NCBI RefSeq assembly: GCF_900103475.1
Contig: NZ_FNHG01000002.1
Coordinates: forward strand, 280,630-344,629
Source of the DNA: Maricaulis salignorans
GTDB lineage: Bacteria > Pseudomonadota > Alphaproteobacteria > Caulobacterales > Maricaulaceae
Direction: 5' to 3'
DNA: 64,000 bases
Position numbers and translations under genes: made by a program. The notes below the pieces were generated by a model that saw nothing but the letters and a program-made list of their open reading frames with translations, ran no database searches and was not told where the DNA came from. This document shows positions 17,052 through 25,715 of this stretch, in pieces (position 1 is the first letter of the stretch; each line of letters starts with the position of its first letter).

Positions 17052-18370
17052 GCCGGCCCCTCCACCGCCCGGCGCAGGGCCGATGCCTTGGTCAGGGTCT
17101 CCTCATACTCCGCCTGGGGATCGGAATCGGCGATGATGCCACCGCCGGAGCGTATGCTGGCGTGCCAGACATTGCCGTCCCGCCGTATCGCCGCTGTACG
17201 GATCATCACATTGAGATCCATGTCGCCGTCCTGGGAAATCCAGCCAAGGGCCCCGCAATAGGGTCCGCGCGATTCGCCCTCCAGCTCGGCAATGATCTGC
17301 ATCGCGCGCACCTTCGGCGCGCCGGTGATGGAGCCGGGCGGGAAGCTGGCGGCGACCAGGTCGAACGCATCGAGGCCGACGTCCAGCTCGCCCTCAATGA
17401 CGGAGACCAGATGATGCACATTGGCATAGGTTTCCACGTCGCAGAGCACCGGCACGCGGACAGATCCGGGCGCGCAGACTCGCGAGAGATCATTGCGCAT
17501 CAGATCGACGATCATCAGGTTTTCGGCCCGGTCCTTGGCGCTGGCGGCCAGTTCACGCGCCAGCGCAGCGTCTTCGAGCGCATCGCCTGAGCGCTTGCGC
17601 GTACCCTTGATCGGACGCGCCTCGACATGACCGCTGCGCACGGACACGAAGCGCTCGGGTGAATTGGTCAGGATCACATGGTCGGCATCAAGCCGGAAAT
17701 AGGCGGCATGGGGGGCCGGGCTGGCGCGGCACAGGCGTTCGAACACCGCATAGGGATCATCGCCCGGGCTCAGCTCGGCTTCGAAGGCCTGTGAAAGATT
17801 GACCTGGAAGACATCGCCGGCATGCACATAATCGCGCGCGCGGCCGGCTGCGGCGAGATAGTGCTCGGGCGACCAGCGCGGCGACCAGCCGGCCGCAGAT
17901 ACTGCGGCCCCTGGAACGGGCGCCTCTCCCGATGTCAGCACATCGGCAAAATCATGCATCGATTCCAGATCACGCCCGCGCACGGCAAATGTGCCGGCCG
18001 TCTGATCGAATTCGGCCCAGACCGGGTAGCGCGCGAAGGCAAGCGCCGGCCAGCGGGCCGGATAGGCCGGCAGGGTTTCAAAGACAGATGCCAGGTCATA
18101 GCCGAACAGACCGGCCAGCATGCCCTCGGTACCGGGCTTGCGGAATTCAGCCTGCAGCGCCTCGAAACCGGCGCGCGTGCCATCGCCGAAAACCCGCGAG
18201 GGCCTGGCGAAAATACGCGCCCGGCCACTGCGTCCATCATGCAGCAACAGCGCCCTGTCCTCGCCGGCCAGCGGGGCAAAGGCGGCAATCGGATCGCGCC
18301 AGGGCCGGATGATCTCGAGCAGGGGCCGGGCTGCGGCCCCGAGGACTGCCTGTCCGGCGAGCGGGCTCAT
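17048..18370 (-). CDS. pabB: Aminodeoxychorismate synthase component I
   Basis: A 440-residue chorismate-binding enzyme. The C-terminal half carries the family signatures IKGTRKRSGD, DRAENLMIVDLMRNDLSRV, and PPGSITGAPKVRAMQII. It joins ammonia to chorismate to give 4-amino-4-deoxychorismate. A glutamine amidotransferase partner (pabA) is not in the window. It overlaps pabC downstream and the phosphatase gene upstream by four bases each, forming a compact three-gene operon. PabB rather than anthranilate synthase is chosen because of the pabC neighbour and the KxRxxR form of the motif. Confidence 0.9.
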   Translation of the reverse strand: MSPLAGQAVLGAAARPLLEIIRPWRDPIAAFAPLAGEDRALLLHDGRSGRARIFARPSRVFGDGTRAGFEALQAEFRKPGTEGMLAGLFGYDLASVFETLPAYPARWPALAFARYPVWAEFDQTAGTFAVRGRDLESMHDFADVLTSGEAPVPGAAVSAAGWSPRWSPEHYLAAAGRARDYVHAGDVFQVNLSQAFEAELSPGDDPYAVFERLCRASPAPHAAYFRLDADHVILTNSPERFVSVRSGHVEARPIKGTRKRSGDALEDAALARELAASAKDRAENLMIVDLMRNDLSRVCAPGSVRVPVLCDVETYANVHHLVSVIEGELDVGLDAFDLVAASFPPGSITGAPKVRAMQIIAELEGESRGPYCGALGWISQDGDMDLNVMIRTAAIRRDGNVWHASIRSGGGIIADSDPQAEYEETLTKASALRRAVEGPA

Positions 18371-19137
18371 CGCTCCAGCCAGCGCTCCCGCAGCGCCGCA
18401 CGCTCTTCATCGGTAATGCCGAGCACATCGCGCAGATACCGGTCGCGGTCACCGATTGTGGTCAGCGCGGTGTGAAGCAGGTCGGCCTCGACACCGAGGA
18501 AGGCGCGCATCACCTCCTCCGGCATGACTTTACCATAATTCTCCTGCAGGCGCTGGCGCACCATCGGCACCAGACTGTCGAAATCGACCGCCGTATTGGT
18601 CAGCAGATAGTCCTCGATGATCTCGTCCTGGCTGACCCCGAGCTCACCGAGCACCAGGGCACAGAATATCCCGGTGCGATCCTTGCCGGCGGCGCAATGG
18701 ACCAGAAAGCCGCCATCGGCCTCGCCCGAGGCCAGCGCCTTGAAACCCTCGCGGAATACGGACTGATTGCCCTTCTCCTGCGGAATGCGGCGATAGGCGC
18801 TTTGCATATAGCCGCGCACGGCTTCGAGCGAATGATCGCCGGTGCGCAGGAATTTCAGATGGGGCGGCTCGCCATCATTATCGGCATCGGACGAGATCAC
18901 GCGCAGGACATGATCGGTCGGCCAGGCAGACGGCTCGGCCTCACGTTCGCGCGGGCGGCGCAGATCGGCGATCACGGTGATGCCCAGCAAACGGACCAGC
19001 TCGCGATCGGCCTCGCTCGAACGTGAGAAATGGCCCGACCGGTACAGGCCGGGACGCACGCGCGCGCCATCCAGGGTCTGATAGCCATGAAAATGGCGAA
19101 AATTGTGAACGCCGTCGAGGGGAGTGATCCGGGTCAT
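18367..19137 (-). CDS. Tyrosine-protein phosphatase-like protein
   Basis: A 256-residue phosphatase of the bacterial dual-specificity/PTP type (tyrosine phosphatase 3 family). The P-loop HCAAGKDRTG spans residues 147-156, with nucleophile C148 and R154. The N-terminus HNFRHFHGYQT...RVRPGLYRSGHF is characteristic of this family, and D59 in VIADLRRPRE may take part in catalysis or structure. Substrates (phosphoprotein or phosphoinositide) are not known. It is the first gene of the set with pabB and pabC, overlapping pabB by four bases; the functional link to folate synthesis is unclear. Confidence 0.88.
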   Translation of the reverse strand: MTRITPLDGVHNFRHFHGYQTLDGARVRPGLYRSGHFSRSSEADRELVRLLGITVIADLRRPREREAEPSAWPTDHVLRVISSDADNDGEPPHLKFLRTGDHSLEAVRGYMQSAYRRIPQEKGNQSVFREGFKALASGEADGGFLVHCAAGKDRTGIFCALVLGELGVSQDEIIEDYLLTNTAVDFDSLVPMVRQRLQENYGKVMPEEVMRAFLGVEADLLHTALTTIGDRDRYLRDVLGITDEERAALRERWLER

Positions 19138-19200
19138 GCCTTGGAGTTAGGCAATCCCGGTCGGCGCGGCAAGCCTGTGCGTCGACTATCTTTGCACCCG

Positions 19201-20664
19201 TTAGCGGAAAGGCGGCTCGTCGAAACTGCGCAGCTTGCGTGAATGCAGCGCCGCGCCGCGATCACGCTTGAGAATCTCGACGGTCTCAATACCGGCAGCC
19301 AGGTGTTCGGACACCGAGCGCTGATAGAAGAGATTGGCCGCGCCGGGCAGTTTGAGCTCGCCATGCAAGGGCTTGTCGGAGACGCAGAGCAAGGTGCCAT
19401 AGGGCACGCGCAGACGCAGGCCATTGGCGGCAATCGTCGCCGATTCCATGTCGACGGCGATGGCGCGCGATTGATTGATGCGCCGTGCCTGGGCGGCATA
19501 GCGCAATTCCCAGTTCCGGTCGGCAAAGGTGGCGACGGTTCCGGTGCGCAGGCGCGCCTTGAGGGCTTCGCCCTTGTCGCCGCTGACCTGGGCGACAGCG
19601 CTTTCCAGCGCGATCTGGATCTCGGCAATCGGCGGCACCGGCACCTCGATCGGCAGATCCTCGTCAAGCACGCCGTCATAGCGCAGATAGGCGTGAGCGA
19701 GCACATAATCGCCAAGCCGCTGGGAATGACGCAGGCCGCCGCAATGGCCGATCATCAGCCAGCACTGCGGGCGCAGCACGGCGAGATGGTCGGTGATGGT
19801 CTTGGCGTTGGACGGACCGACACCGATATTGACCAGGGTAATGCCGCGTCCACCCGGGGCCTTGAGATGATAGGCGGGCATCTGGAAGCGGCGCCAGGGC
19901 GCACCCTCGACCAGGGCATGGGCATTGGGCGTGTCGGCATTGACCTCGACAAAGCCGGCGGCCGAGAAAGAATCATAGTGATTGTCTTCCTTCAGCTGGC
20001 GGATCGCCCAGCCGGTGAAGGCATCGACATAGCGGTGATAATTGGTGAAGAGGATAAATTGCTGCGTATCCTCATACGGCGTGCCGGTATAATGGCGCAG
20101 GCGCTGCAGCGAATAGTCGACGCGCGGCGCGGCAAACAGGCTGAGCGGCCGCACCATGCCGGGCACGGAGGGGCTTAGCCCGTTGGGCAGATCATCATTG
20201 ACCTTGCTCAGATCGGCATAGGGGAAATGATTGACCAGCTCGGCCGGGCTGGCGGCATCCATATCGAGATCATCGGCACCGTCGAGCACGTAGGAGAAGG
20301 GCATTTCCACCTGGGAAAGCCCGGTCTCGATCGTGACCTCATACTCGCTGTCGAGCAGGGTCAATTGTTCGATCAGATAATCGCGGAACAGCTCGGGATG
20401 GGTGATCGTATTGGCGTAGACCCCAGTATCAGTGAACTTCCCGAAAGCCCGGCTGACCGGCGGCGGCGGTCCGTCCGGCAAATAGGTCACCCGTAATTCC
20501 GGATAGGCGAAAGCGCCCTGGGCACGGGATTCCGGGCTGGGTGGAGGACCGCCATCGAGGAAGGCTTTGAGGGCGGTCTGAAGCCGCTCAACGGAGGCCT
20601 GGTACAGCACAACAAGCTGATCAACGGCGTCGGAAGGCGTCTTGGCGATCTGAAAAGGCATCAT
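19201..20664 (-). CDS. amn: AMP nucleosidase
   Basis: A 487-residue AMP nucleosidase, which splits AMP into adenine and ribose-5-phosphate in the cytoplasm. An N-terminal regulatory domain (residues 1-180) precedes the nucleoside-phosphorylase-like catalytic domain with ITLVNIGVGPSNAKTITDHLAVLRP, GHCGGLRHSQRLGDYVLA and AVDMESATIAANG. Length and order match E. coli Amn. It stands alone, divergent from the lysC-lysA gene, with 155 bases between starts. Confidence 0.94.
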   Translation of the reverse strand: MMPFQIAKTPSDAVDQLVVLYQASVERLQTALKAFLDGGPPPSPESRAQGAFAYPELRVTYLPDGPPPPVSRAFGKFTDTGVYANTITHPELFRDYLIEQLTLLDSEYEVTIETGLSQVEMPFSYVLDGADDLDMDAASPAELVNHFPYADLSKVNDDLPNGLSPSVPGMVRPLSLFAAPRVDYSLQRLRHYTGTPYEDTQQFILFTNYHRYVDAFTGWAIRQLKEDNHYDSFSAAGFVEVNADTPNAHALVEGAPWRRFQMPAYHLKAPGGRGITLVNIGVGPSNAKTITDHLAVLRPQCWLMIGHCGGLRHSQRLGDYVLAHAYLRYDGVLDEDLPIEVPVPPIAEIQIALESAVAQVSGDKGEALKARLRTGTVATFADRNWELRYAAQARRINQSRAIAVDMESATIAANGLRLRVPYGTLLCVSDKPLHGELKLPGAANLFYQRSVSEHLAAGIETVEILKRDRGAALHSRKLRSFDEPPFR

Positions 20665-20819
20665 CGCCAGTCTCTTGCACGAATTGCCGCAGGGGTAAAC
20701 GCGAAACTCCCAGGGCGGGGCAGTGGCGCAGAAAAGCAGGCCGATCGCGAACTATCCATTGGCCCCGAGACGTCAAGCCTGTAAGGAGCCGGGCACCCTC
20801 AACCGGGTTGGAGATCACC

Positions 20820-23396
20820 ATGGATAACGCGCAAGACTGGATCGTTCTGAAATTCGGCGGCACCAGCGTCAAATCGCTGGCCGACTGGCGCGTGATTTCC
20901 AAACGCATCGAGACCCTGCGCAAGGACGGCAAGCGCGTCTTCGTGGTCCATAGTGCGCTGGCCGGCATTTCCAACCAGCTCGAAGCGCTGATCACGGCTG
21001 CCATGGCGGGCCAGGGCGAGGCGGAGCTTGCCGCGATCAGGGCGCAGCATGTCGCGCTCGCTTCAGAGCTGGAGCTCGATGGCGAAACCGTACTGGCGCC
21101 CTTCCTTGCCGAGCTGACACAGCTGCGCGCCGGGCTGGCGCTGACCGGGGATGCCTCGCCGCGCTCTCGCGCCCGCATCATGGCCCAGGGTGAATTGATG
21201 GCCACCCGCCTCAGCGCCGCCTGGCTCAACCAGACCGGCCTGGCCTGCCAATGGCTCGACGCGCGCGATCTGCTGACCAGCCGCAGCGGTGGTCCGGTCA
21301 GCGGTTATCTCAGCGCCGATTGCGAGCACGGGCCCGATGCCGGACTGCATCAACGCCTCGATCGCGGTGGATACGACGTTGCCCTCACCCAGGGCTTCAT
21401 TGCCCGCCGCCGCGATGGCGATACCGCCCTGCTCGGCCGCGGCGGTTCGGACACCTCGGCCGCCTATTTCGCCGCCAAGCTCGGGGCGCAGCGGCTGGAG
21501 ATATGGACCGATGTCCCCGGCTTCTTCTCCGCTGACCCACGCCTGACCGGCGCAGCGCGCCAGATCAAGGCGCTCAGCTATGACGAAGCCCAGGAGATCG
21601 CCTCCATGGGCGGCTCCGTGCTGCACCCGCGCGCCATCGCGCCGGTGCGTCAGGCCGGAATCGAGATGCAGGTCTTGTGCACCCACCGCGCAGAGCTCAG
21701 CGGCACGCGGATCAGCGCCAGCCCATCGGAAGACGCGCCGCGTCTGAAGGCCGTGTCGGTCAAGTTCGGCGTCCGCCTGATCACACTCGACAGCGACGGC
21801 ATGTGGCACGCGTCCGGCTTCCTCGCCAGCGCGTTCGAGCCCTTCGCCCGCCATGGCGTCTCGATCGATCTGGTCTCGACCTCGCAAACCTCTGTCACTG
21901 TTTCGCTGGACGCGGATCCATCCCTCACCCCGGCCGTGCTGGCCGCGCTGCAGGACGAACTTTCCACCATTGCCCGCGTCGAAATGATCGAGAATTGTGC
22001 CGCTGTCTCCATGGTCGGACGCGGTGTACGCGCCCTGCTCTCCCAGCTGGGGCCGGCGATGGAGGCCTTCGCCCATTATCCCGTGCGCCTGATCAGCCAG
22101 GCCGCGAATGATCTCAACCTGACCGTCGTCGTCGATGAGGACCAGGGCAAGCCGCTCTGCCGCCGGCTGCACGACCAGCTGATCCAACCCAAGCCGCTCG
22201 ACCCAACTTTCGGTCCGAGCTGGCGCGAGATCGGTCAGAGCGATGCGCTCATAGATGCCGCCGGACCAGCCGCCTGGTGGCGCACGAAGCGCGACGCCCT
22301 GCTGGCACTGTGCCCGCAGGACGCCCCGCTCTATGTCTATGACCTGGAGACGGTCAGGGCCCGGGCCGAAGCGGTCGCCACCCTGCCGCACCTGGACCGC
22401 GGCTGGTATGCGATGAAGGCCAACGGGCATCCCGACGTGATCCGCACGGCGGTCGCGGCCGGGCTCGGCATCGAATGCGTCTCGATCGGCGAGGTTCATG
22501 CGGCGATGGCGGCCGTGCCGGGCCTGCCGGTAGACCGCATCCTGTTCACGCCGAATTTCGCGCCGCGCAGCGAATATGCCGAGGCGATCGAGCTCGGCAT
22601 TCACCTCACCCTCGACGGGCTGCACCCGCTGCGCCACTGGCCGGAGATTTTCGCCGGTTCGGAGATCACGCTGCGGATCAATCCCCAGCGCCCGGAAGGC
22701 CATCACAAGCATGTGCGCACCGCCGGGCCTGACGCGAAGTTCGGCCTGCATGCCGACGAGCTGCCCGAGGGCATCGAACTGGCCGCCAGGGCCGGCGCGA
22801 AGATCATCGGCCTGCACGTCCACTCCGGCAGCGGCATCAGCGATCCCGATCACTGGCGCCGGGTCGGCGTCTTCCTGGCGGAAACGGCGCGGGCCCTGCC
22901 TGATGTCCGCATTCTCGACCTCGGCGGCGGCCTTGGTGTCGACGAAGCCTCTGGCGCGCGCCGCATCGATATGGAAGCCCTGGGTGCGGTGCTGACCGAT
23001 CTGCACACGGCCTTCCCGCAATACAGTTTCTGGCTCGAGCCGGGCCGCTTCATCATCGCCGAAGCCGGCGTGCTGCTGGCCCGCGTCACCCAGCTGAAAC
23101 AGACCCCGGATGCGCGCTTTGTCGGCATCAATGCCGGCATGAACAGCCTGATCCGCCCGGCCCTCTACGGCGCAAGGCATGAGATTTTCAACCTCACCCA
23201 TCTCGACGACGCCCCGGCCTACGTCGCCGATATCGTCGGCCCGATCTGCGAAACCGCGGACCGCATGGGCGCCCAGCGCCTGCTGCCGGAGACCTGGGAA
23301 GGTGACGTCTTCCTCATCGCGAATGGCGGCGCTTACGGGCGGGTGATGGCCTCGAGCTATAATATGCGCGAGCCGGCCGGCGAGGCGGTGATCTAG
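20820..23396 (+). CDS. Bifunctional aspartate kinase / diaminopimelate decarboxylase
   Basis: An 858-residue fusion of the first and last enzymes of lysine synthesis. The N-terminal part (about 1-455) is an aspartokinase: KFGGTSVKSL, GRGGSDTSAAYFAAKL, MGGSVLHPRAI, then two ACT-like regions. The C-terminal part (about 480-858) is a fold III PLP decarboxylase: YVYDLETVRARAE, WYAMKANGHPDV with the PLP lysine near residue 532, HVHSGSGISD, GGGLGV and EPGRFIIAEAG. I chose the ATG at 20820, which has a GGAG site seven bases upstream, over a TTG at 20808. Similar fusions are annotated in Xanthomonas-type bacteria. The ACT domains could give feedback inhibition of both activities. Convergent with nrdB. 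Confidence 0.94.
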   Translation: MDNAQDWIVLKFGGTSVKSLADWRVISKRIETLRKDGKRVFVVHSALAGISNQLEALITAAMAGQGEAELAAIRAQHVALASELELDGETVLAPFLAELTQLRAGLALTGDASPRSRARIMAQGELMATRLSAAWLNQTGLACQWLDARDLLTSRSGGPVSGYLSADCEHGPDAGLHQRLDRGGYDVALTQGFIARRRDGDTALLGRGGSDTSAAYFAAKLGAQRLEIWTDVPGFFSADPRLTGAARQIKALSYDEAQEIASMGGSVLHPRAIAPVRQAGIEMQVLCTHRAELSGTRISASPSEDAPRLKAVSVKFGVRLITLDSDGMWHASGFLASAFEPFARHGVSIDLVSTSQTSVTVSLDADPSLTPAVLAALQDELSTIARVEMIENCAAVSMVGRGVRALLSQLGPAMEAFAHYPVRLISQAANDLNLTVVVDEDQGKPLCRRLHDQLIQPKPLDPTFGPSWREIGQSDALIDAAGPAAWWRTKRDALLALCPQDAPLYVYDLETVRARAEAVATLPHLDRGWYAMKANGHPDVIRTAVAAGLGIECVSIGEVHAAMAAVPGLPVDRILFTPNFAPRSEYAEAIELGIHLTLDGLHPLRHWPEIFAGSEITLRINPQRPEGHHKHVRTAGPDAKFGLHADELPEGIELAARAGAKIIGLHVHSGSGISDPDHWRRVGVFLAETARALPDVRILDLGGGLGVDEASGARRIDMEALGAVLTDLHTAFPQYSFWLEPGRFIIAEAGVLLARVTQLKQTPDARFVGINAGMNSLIRPALYGARHEIFNLTHLDDAPAYVADIVGPICETADRMGAQRLLPETWEGDVFLIANGGAYGRVMASSYNMREPAGEAVI

Positions 23397-23400
23397 GGGG

Positions 23401-23504
23401 CGGGACATGCTCCGGCCGCATGGCCGGTGCGTGTCCCGTTTTGCGTAGTGGATACTCGCCCACGAAATGGGGACACGCACCCGCTGAAGCGGGACCATGT
23501 CCCC
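23401..23504. repeat. Inverted pair of REP-like palindromes
   Basis: Two related hairpins in opposite orientation lie between the convergent lysC-lysA and nrdB genes. Unit 1 (23401-23438) has arms GGGACATGC / GCGTGTCCC around a CCGG-type inner stem. Unit 2 (23469-23504) has arms GGGGACACG / CATGTCCCC around CCCGC-TGAA-GCGGG. The units share the GGGACAYG end and GTGTCCC end, and the spacer also shows GTGTCCCG-TTT / AAAT-GGGGACAC symmetry. Such GGGGACA...TGTCCCC palindrome pairs resemble REP sequences associated with REP-type tyrosine transposases. They may also serve as a bidirectional terminator. Confidence 0.75.
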
Positions 23505-23511
23505 GAGACGT

Positions 23512-24543
23512 TTACTCCGCCGGCTCGACCTTTTTCGCCTTGCCCTGGTCGAACATTGACCAGACGCCGTCATCGCCGTGCCAGTCGCCCTTGGTGGCGC
23601 CCTTGGAATATTCCGTGGCGCGGGCTTCGAAGAAATTGGCGTGTTCGACGCCGTTGAGAATCTCCGACAGCCAGGGCAGCGGGTGTTTCTCGATATTGTA
23701 GATCTTGGGCAGGCCGAGCTGTTGCAGGCGCCAGTCGGCGATGTAGCGGATATAGGTCTTGATATCGGCCGGGGTCATGCCTTCGACCTCGCCCATTTCG
23801 AAGGCGAGCTCGATGAATTTGTCTTCCAGTGCCACGACGGTGCGGCAGCAATCGACGATATCATCCTTGACCGCCTGGCTCAGCGCGCCGGTCTCTTCGG
23901 CGAAGGCGTGGAAGAGCTTGATCATGCCTTCGCAATGCAGGCTCTCATCGCGAATCGACCAGGTGACGATCTGGCCCATGCCCTTCATCTTGTTGAGGCG
24001 CGGAAAATTCATCAGCATGGCGAAGGACGCGAACAGTTGCAGGCCTTCGGTGAAGGCGCCGAACATCGCGACCGTGCGCAATATGTCTTCATTGCTGTCG
24101 ACACCGAATTTCTGCATGAAATCGTGTTTGTCCGACATCGCCTTGTAATCCATGAAGGCGGAGAATTCGCTGTCGGGCATGCCGATCGTCTCGAGCAGAA
24201 GCGCATAGGCGGCAATATGGATCGTCTCCATATTGGAGAAGGCCGACAGCATCATCTTCACCTCGACGGGTTTGAAGACGCGCGCATAGCGCTCCATGTA
24301 ATTATCGTTCACCTCAATGTCGGACTGGGTGAAAAAGCGGAAGATCTGGGTCAGCAGATTGCGCTCATTGTCATTGAGCTTGGTCGCCCAGTCCTTGCAG
24401 TCTTCACCGAGCGGAACCTCTTCCGGCATCCAGTGAACCTGTTGCTGCTTCTTCCAGAAATCATGCGCCCACGGATAACGAAACGGCTTGTAGGCGTGGC
24501 TCAGGGTCATCAGACCCGGAATGTCAGCGGATTTCTCGGTCAT
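23512..24543 (-). CDS. nrdB: Class Ia ribonucleotide reductase, beta subunit
   Basis: A 343-residue radical-generating subunit. The iron/radical segment METIHIAAYALLLET contains the Glu-x2-His-x3-Tyr spacing of the E. coli metal ligands and tyrosyl radical, and DESLHCEG supplies later ligands. It works with NrdA to make deoxyribonucleotides. It is separated from nrdA by one unrelated gene, and both have an NrdR-box-like site upstream, which argues for shared control. The C-terminal tail, which docks to NrdA, is short and acidic (AKKVEPAE). Confidence 0.95.
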   Translation of the reverse strand: MTEKSADIPGLMTLSHAYKPFRYPWAHDFWKKQQQVHWMPEEVPLGEDCKDWATKLNDNERNLLTQIFRFFTQSDIEVNDNYMERYARVFKPVEVKMMLSAFSNMETIHIAAYALLLETIGMPDSEFSAFMDYKAMSDKHDFMQKFGVDSNEDILRTVAMFGAFTEGLQLFASFAMLMNFPRLNKMKGMGQIVTWSIRDESLHCEGMIKLFHAFAEETGALSQAVKDDIVDCCRTVVALEDKFIELAFEMGEVEGMTPADIKTYIRYIADWRLQQLGLPKIYNIEKHPLPWLSEILNGVEHANFFEARATEYSKGATKGDWHGDDGVWSMFDQGKAKKVEPAE

Positions 24544-24585
24544 AGCGGCTCACCTCAGGCAAATGGGAATCGGTTTCGACCCGAC

Positions 24586-24632
24586 ACACAACATATTGCG
24601 TCTGTGGTTAGCAAAACGTCTACAGCTAGATG
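24586..24632 (-). promoter_or_regulatory. NrdR-box-like sites upstream of nrdB
   Basis: The 16-mer ACACAACATATTGCGT (24586-24601) matches 14 of 16 positions of the consensus ACACWATATATWGTGT. A weaker second site with a CTACAGCTAG core lies at 24617-24632, 31 bases further from the gene, the usual three-helical-turn spacing of paired NrdR boxes. Site 1 is 43 bases before the start codon. NrdR itself is not in the window. Confidence 0.65.
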
Positions 24633-24667
24633 CGGGTTGGACTCAGTTTGCCGGGGGAAAACTGAGT

Positions 24668-25486
24668 CTACCAGCGCCAATTCACGGTCACGGCACCAAA
24701 ATTATCGCTCTCGCGAAATTTGTCGACACCGACCACATAGCGATAATTGCGCTGCACATAGGCCAGTGAGAGATCGACTTCACCGACCCGCATGGCGACA
24801 CCAGCCTGGGCGTCGCCGATCACCTCGCGTGAGGTCATGTAGACGGCGCGATTGAAGTCCATGCCCTGGGCCGGATCATACATCAGCGCCCGCCGGTCGG
24901 CGCCCGCGAACACATACCAGCTGGGATAATCATCGGCGAGATAGCGTCCGATGCGGACCTCGGCACCGGCACCGGCGGCCGAGCCATCGGGTCCGAGACT
25001 GACGGCTGCGCGCGGGGTCAGCGAGACATCGAGCTGTTCGCCCTCGCCGCGCGACACGAAGGGCCGTTCGTAATTCACCGCAACAATGGTCTGGTGGTCG
25101 GCCGGGTCGACAATGACCGGGGAATGCTCGCCGCGGCCCGGCCGGGTAATCCCGAAATTCGCATCGCGCGCGGCATCATCAAGCACCGCGACCTGGATCG
25201 TCCCGGCCGCGCCCATATCAAATTGCGCCGCCGGCTGGACTGTCATCGCCGCAAAGGCATCGCGGTCGGCCTGGCCGGAATTGAGCGCCAGCGCCGTCAG
25301 CGCGACGCGGGCTGCCGGAGCCGAGAGTGGGCGGACCGAGGTTTCAGCCGCAAACTGTCCCTGGATCATCTGATTGGCGGAGGCCCATTCAGACCGGGCC
25401 TGACCGGGCGCTGTCAGCACATAGCTGGCACCGGAGAACGCGATTATGCCCGCGCAGAGCAATTGTGATGTCCGTCCCAGTCGCAT
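24668..25486 (-). CDS. Secreted beta-barrel-like protein, possible LpxR/DUF2219 family
   Basis: A 272-residue exported protein. I chose the ATG at 25486, which has a GGGGAGAG site and begins a signal peptide (MRLGRTSQLLCAGIIAF...PGQA). The C-terminal half (about 180-272) has alternating residues and ends VTVNWRW, an aromatic outer-membrane barrel terminus. The segment SWYVFAGADRRALMYDP and SLAYVQRNYRYVV resemble the C-terminus of lipid A 3-O-deacylase-like (LpxR) proteins. The N-terminal half is not recognisable and the classic catalytic residues could not be verified, so enzymatic activity is uncertain. It lies between nrdA and nrdB. Confidence 0.6.
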   Translation of the reverse strand: MRLGRTSQLLCAGIIAFSGASYVLTAPGQARSEWASANQMIQGQFAAETSVRPLSAPAARVALTALALNSGQADRDAFAAMTVQPAAQFDMGAAGTIQVAVLDDAARDANFGITRPGRGEHSPVIVDPADHQTIVAVNYERPFVSRGEGEQLDVSLTPRAAVSLGPDGSAAGAGAEVRIGRYLADDYPSWYVFAGADRRALMYDPAQGMDFNRAVYMTSREVIGDAQAGVAMRVGEVDLSLAYVQRNYRYVVGVDKFRESDNFGAVTVNWRW

Positions 25487-25656
25487 CGCACTCTCCCCAG
25501 AAGCGATACAAGCAAAATCCAGGTGCCAACGCACCCGGATTCACCCTTAACGAGAATATCGTTAACGGGTTTCGCGGCCCTTCGTCCACCCAAATGCGGA
25601 TGAGGGGGTCAGTTTTCTGACGAGACTGGCCAATTACTCCGCCCCGGACGCGACGT

Positions 25657-25695
25657 GAAAACGCCGGCACTCCGAGGGGAAGCACCGGCGTTTTC
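25657..25695 (-). terminator. Terminator after nrdA
   Basis: A 10-bp stem (25658-25667 with 25685-25694) with A-run and T-run at its two ends, 21 bases past the nrdA stop. It can act in both directions. Confidence 0.85.
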
Positions 25696-25715
25696 GATAC
25701 CCTGCGGCCAGCAAA

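Noticed and set aside
21063..23573. 836-residue minus-strand reading frame
   Set aside because: Long but antisense to the lysC-lysA fusion; it results from GC-rich third positions.
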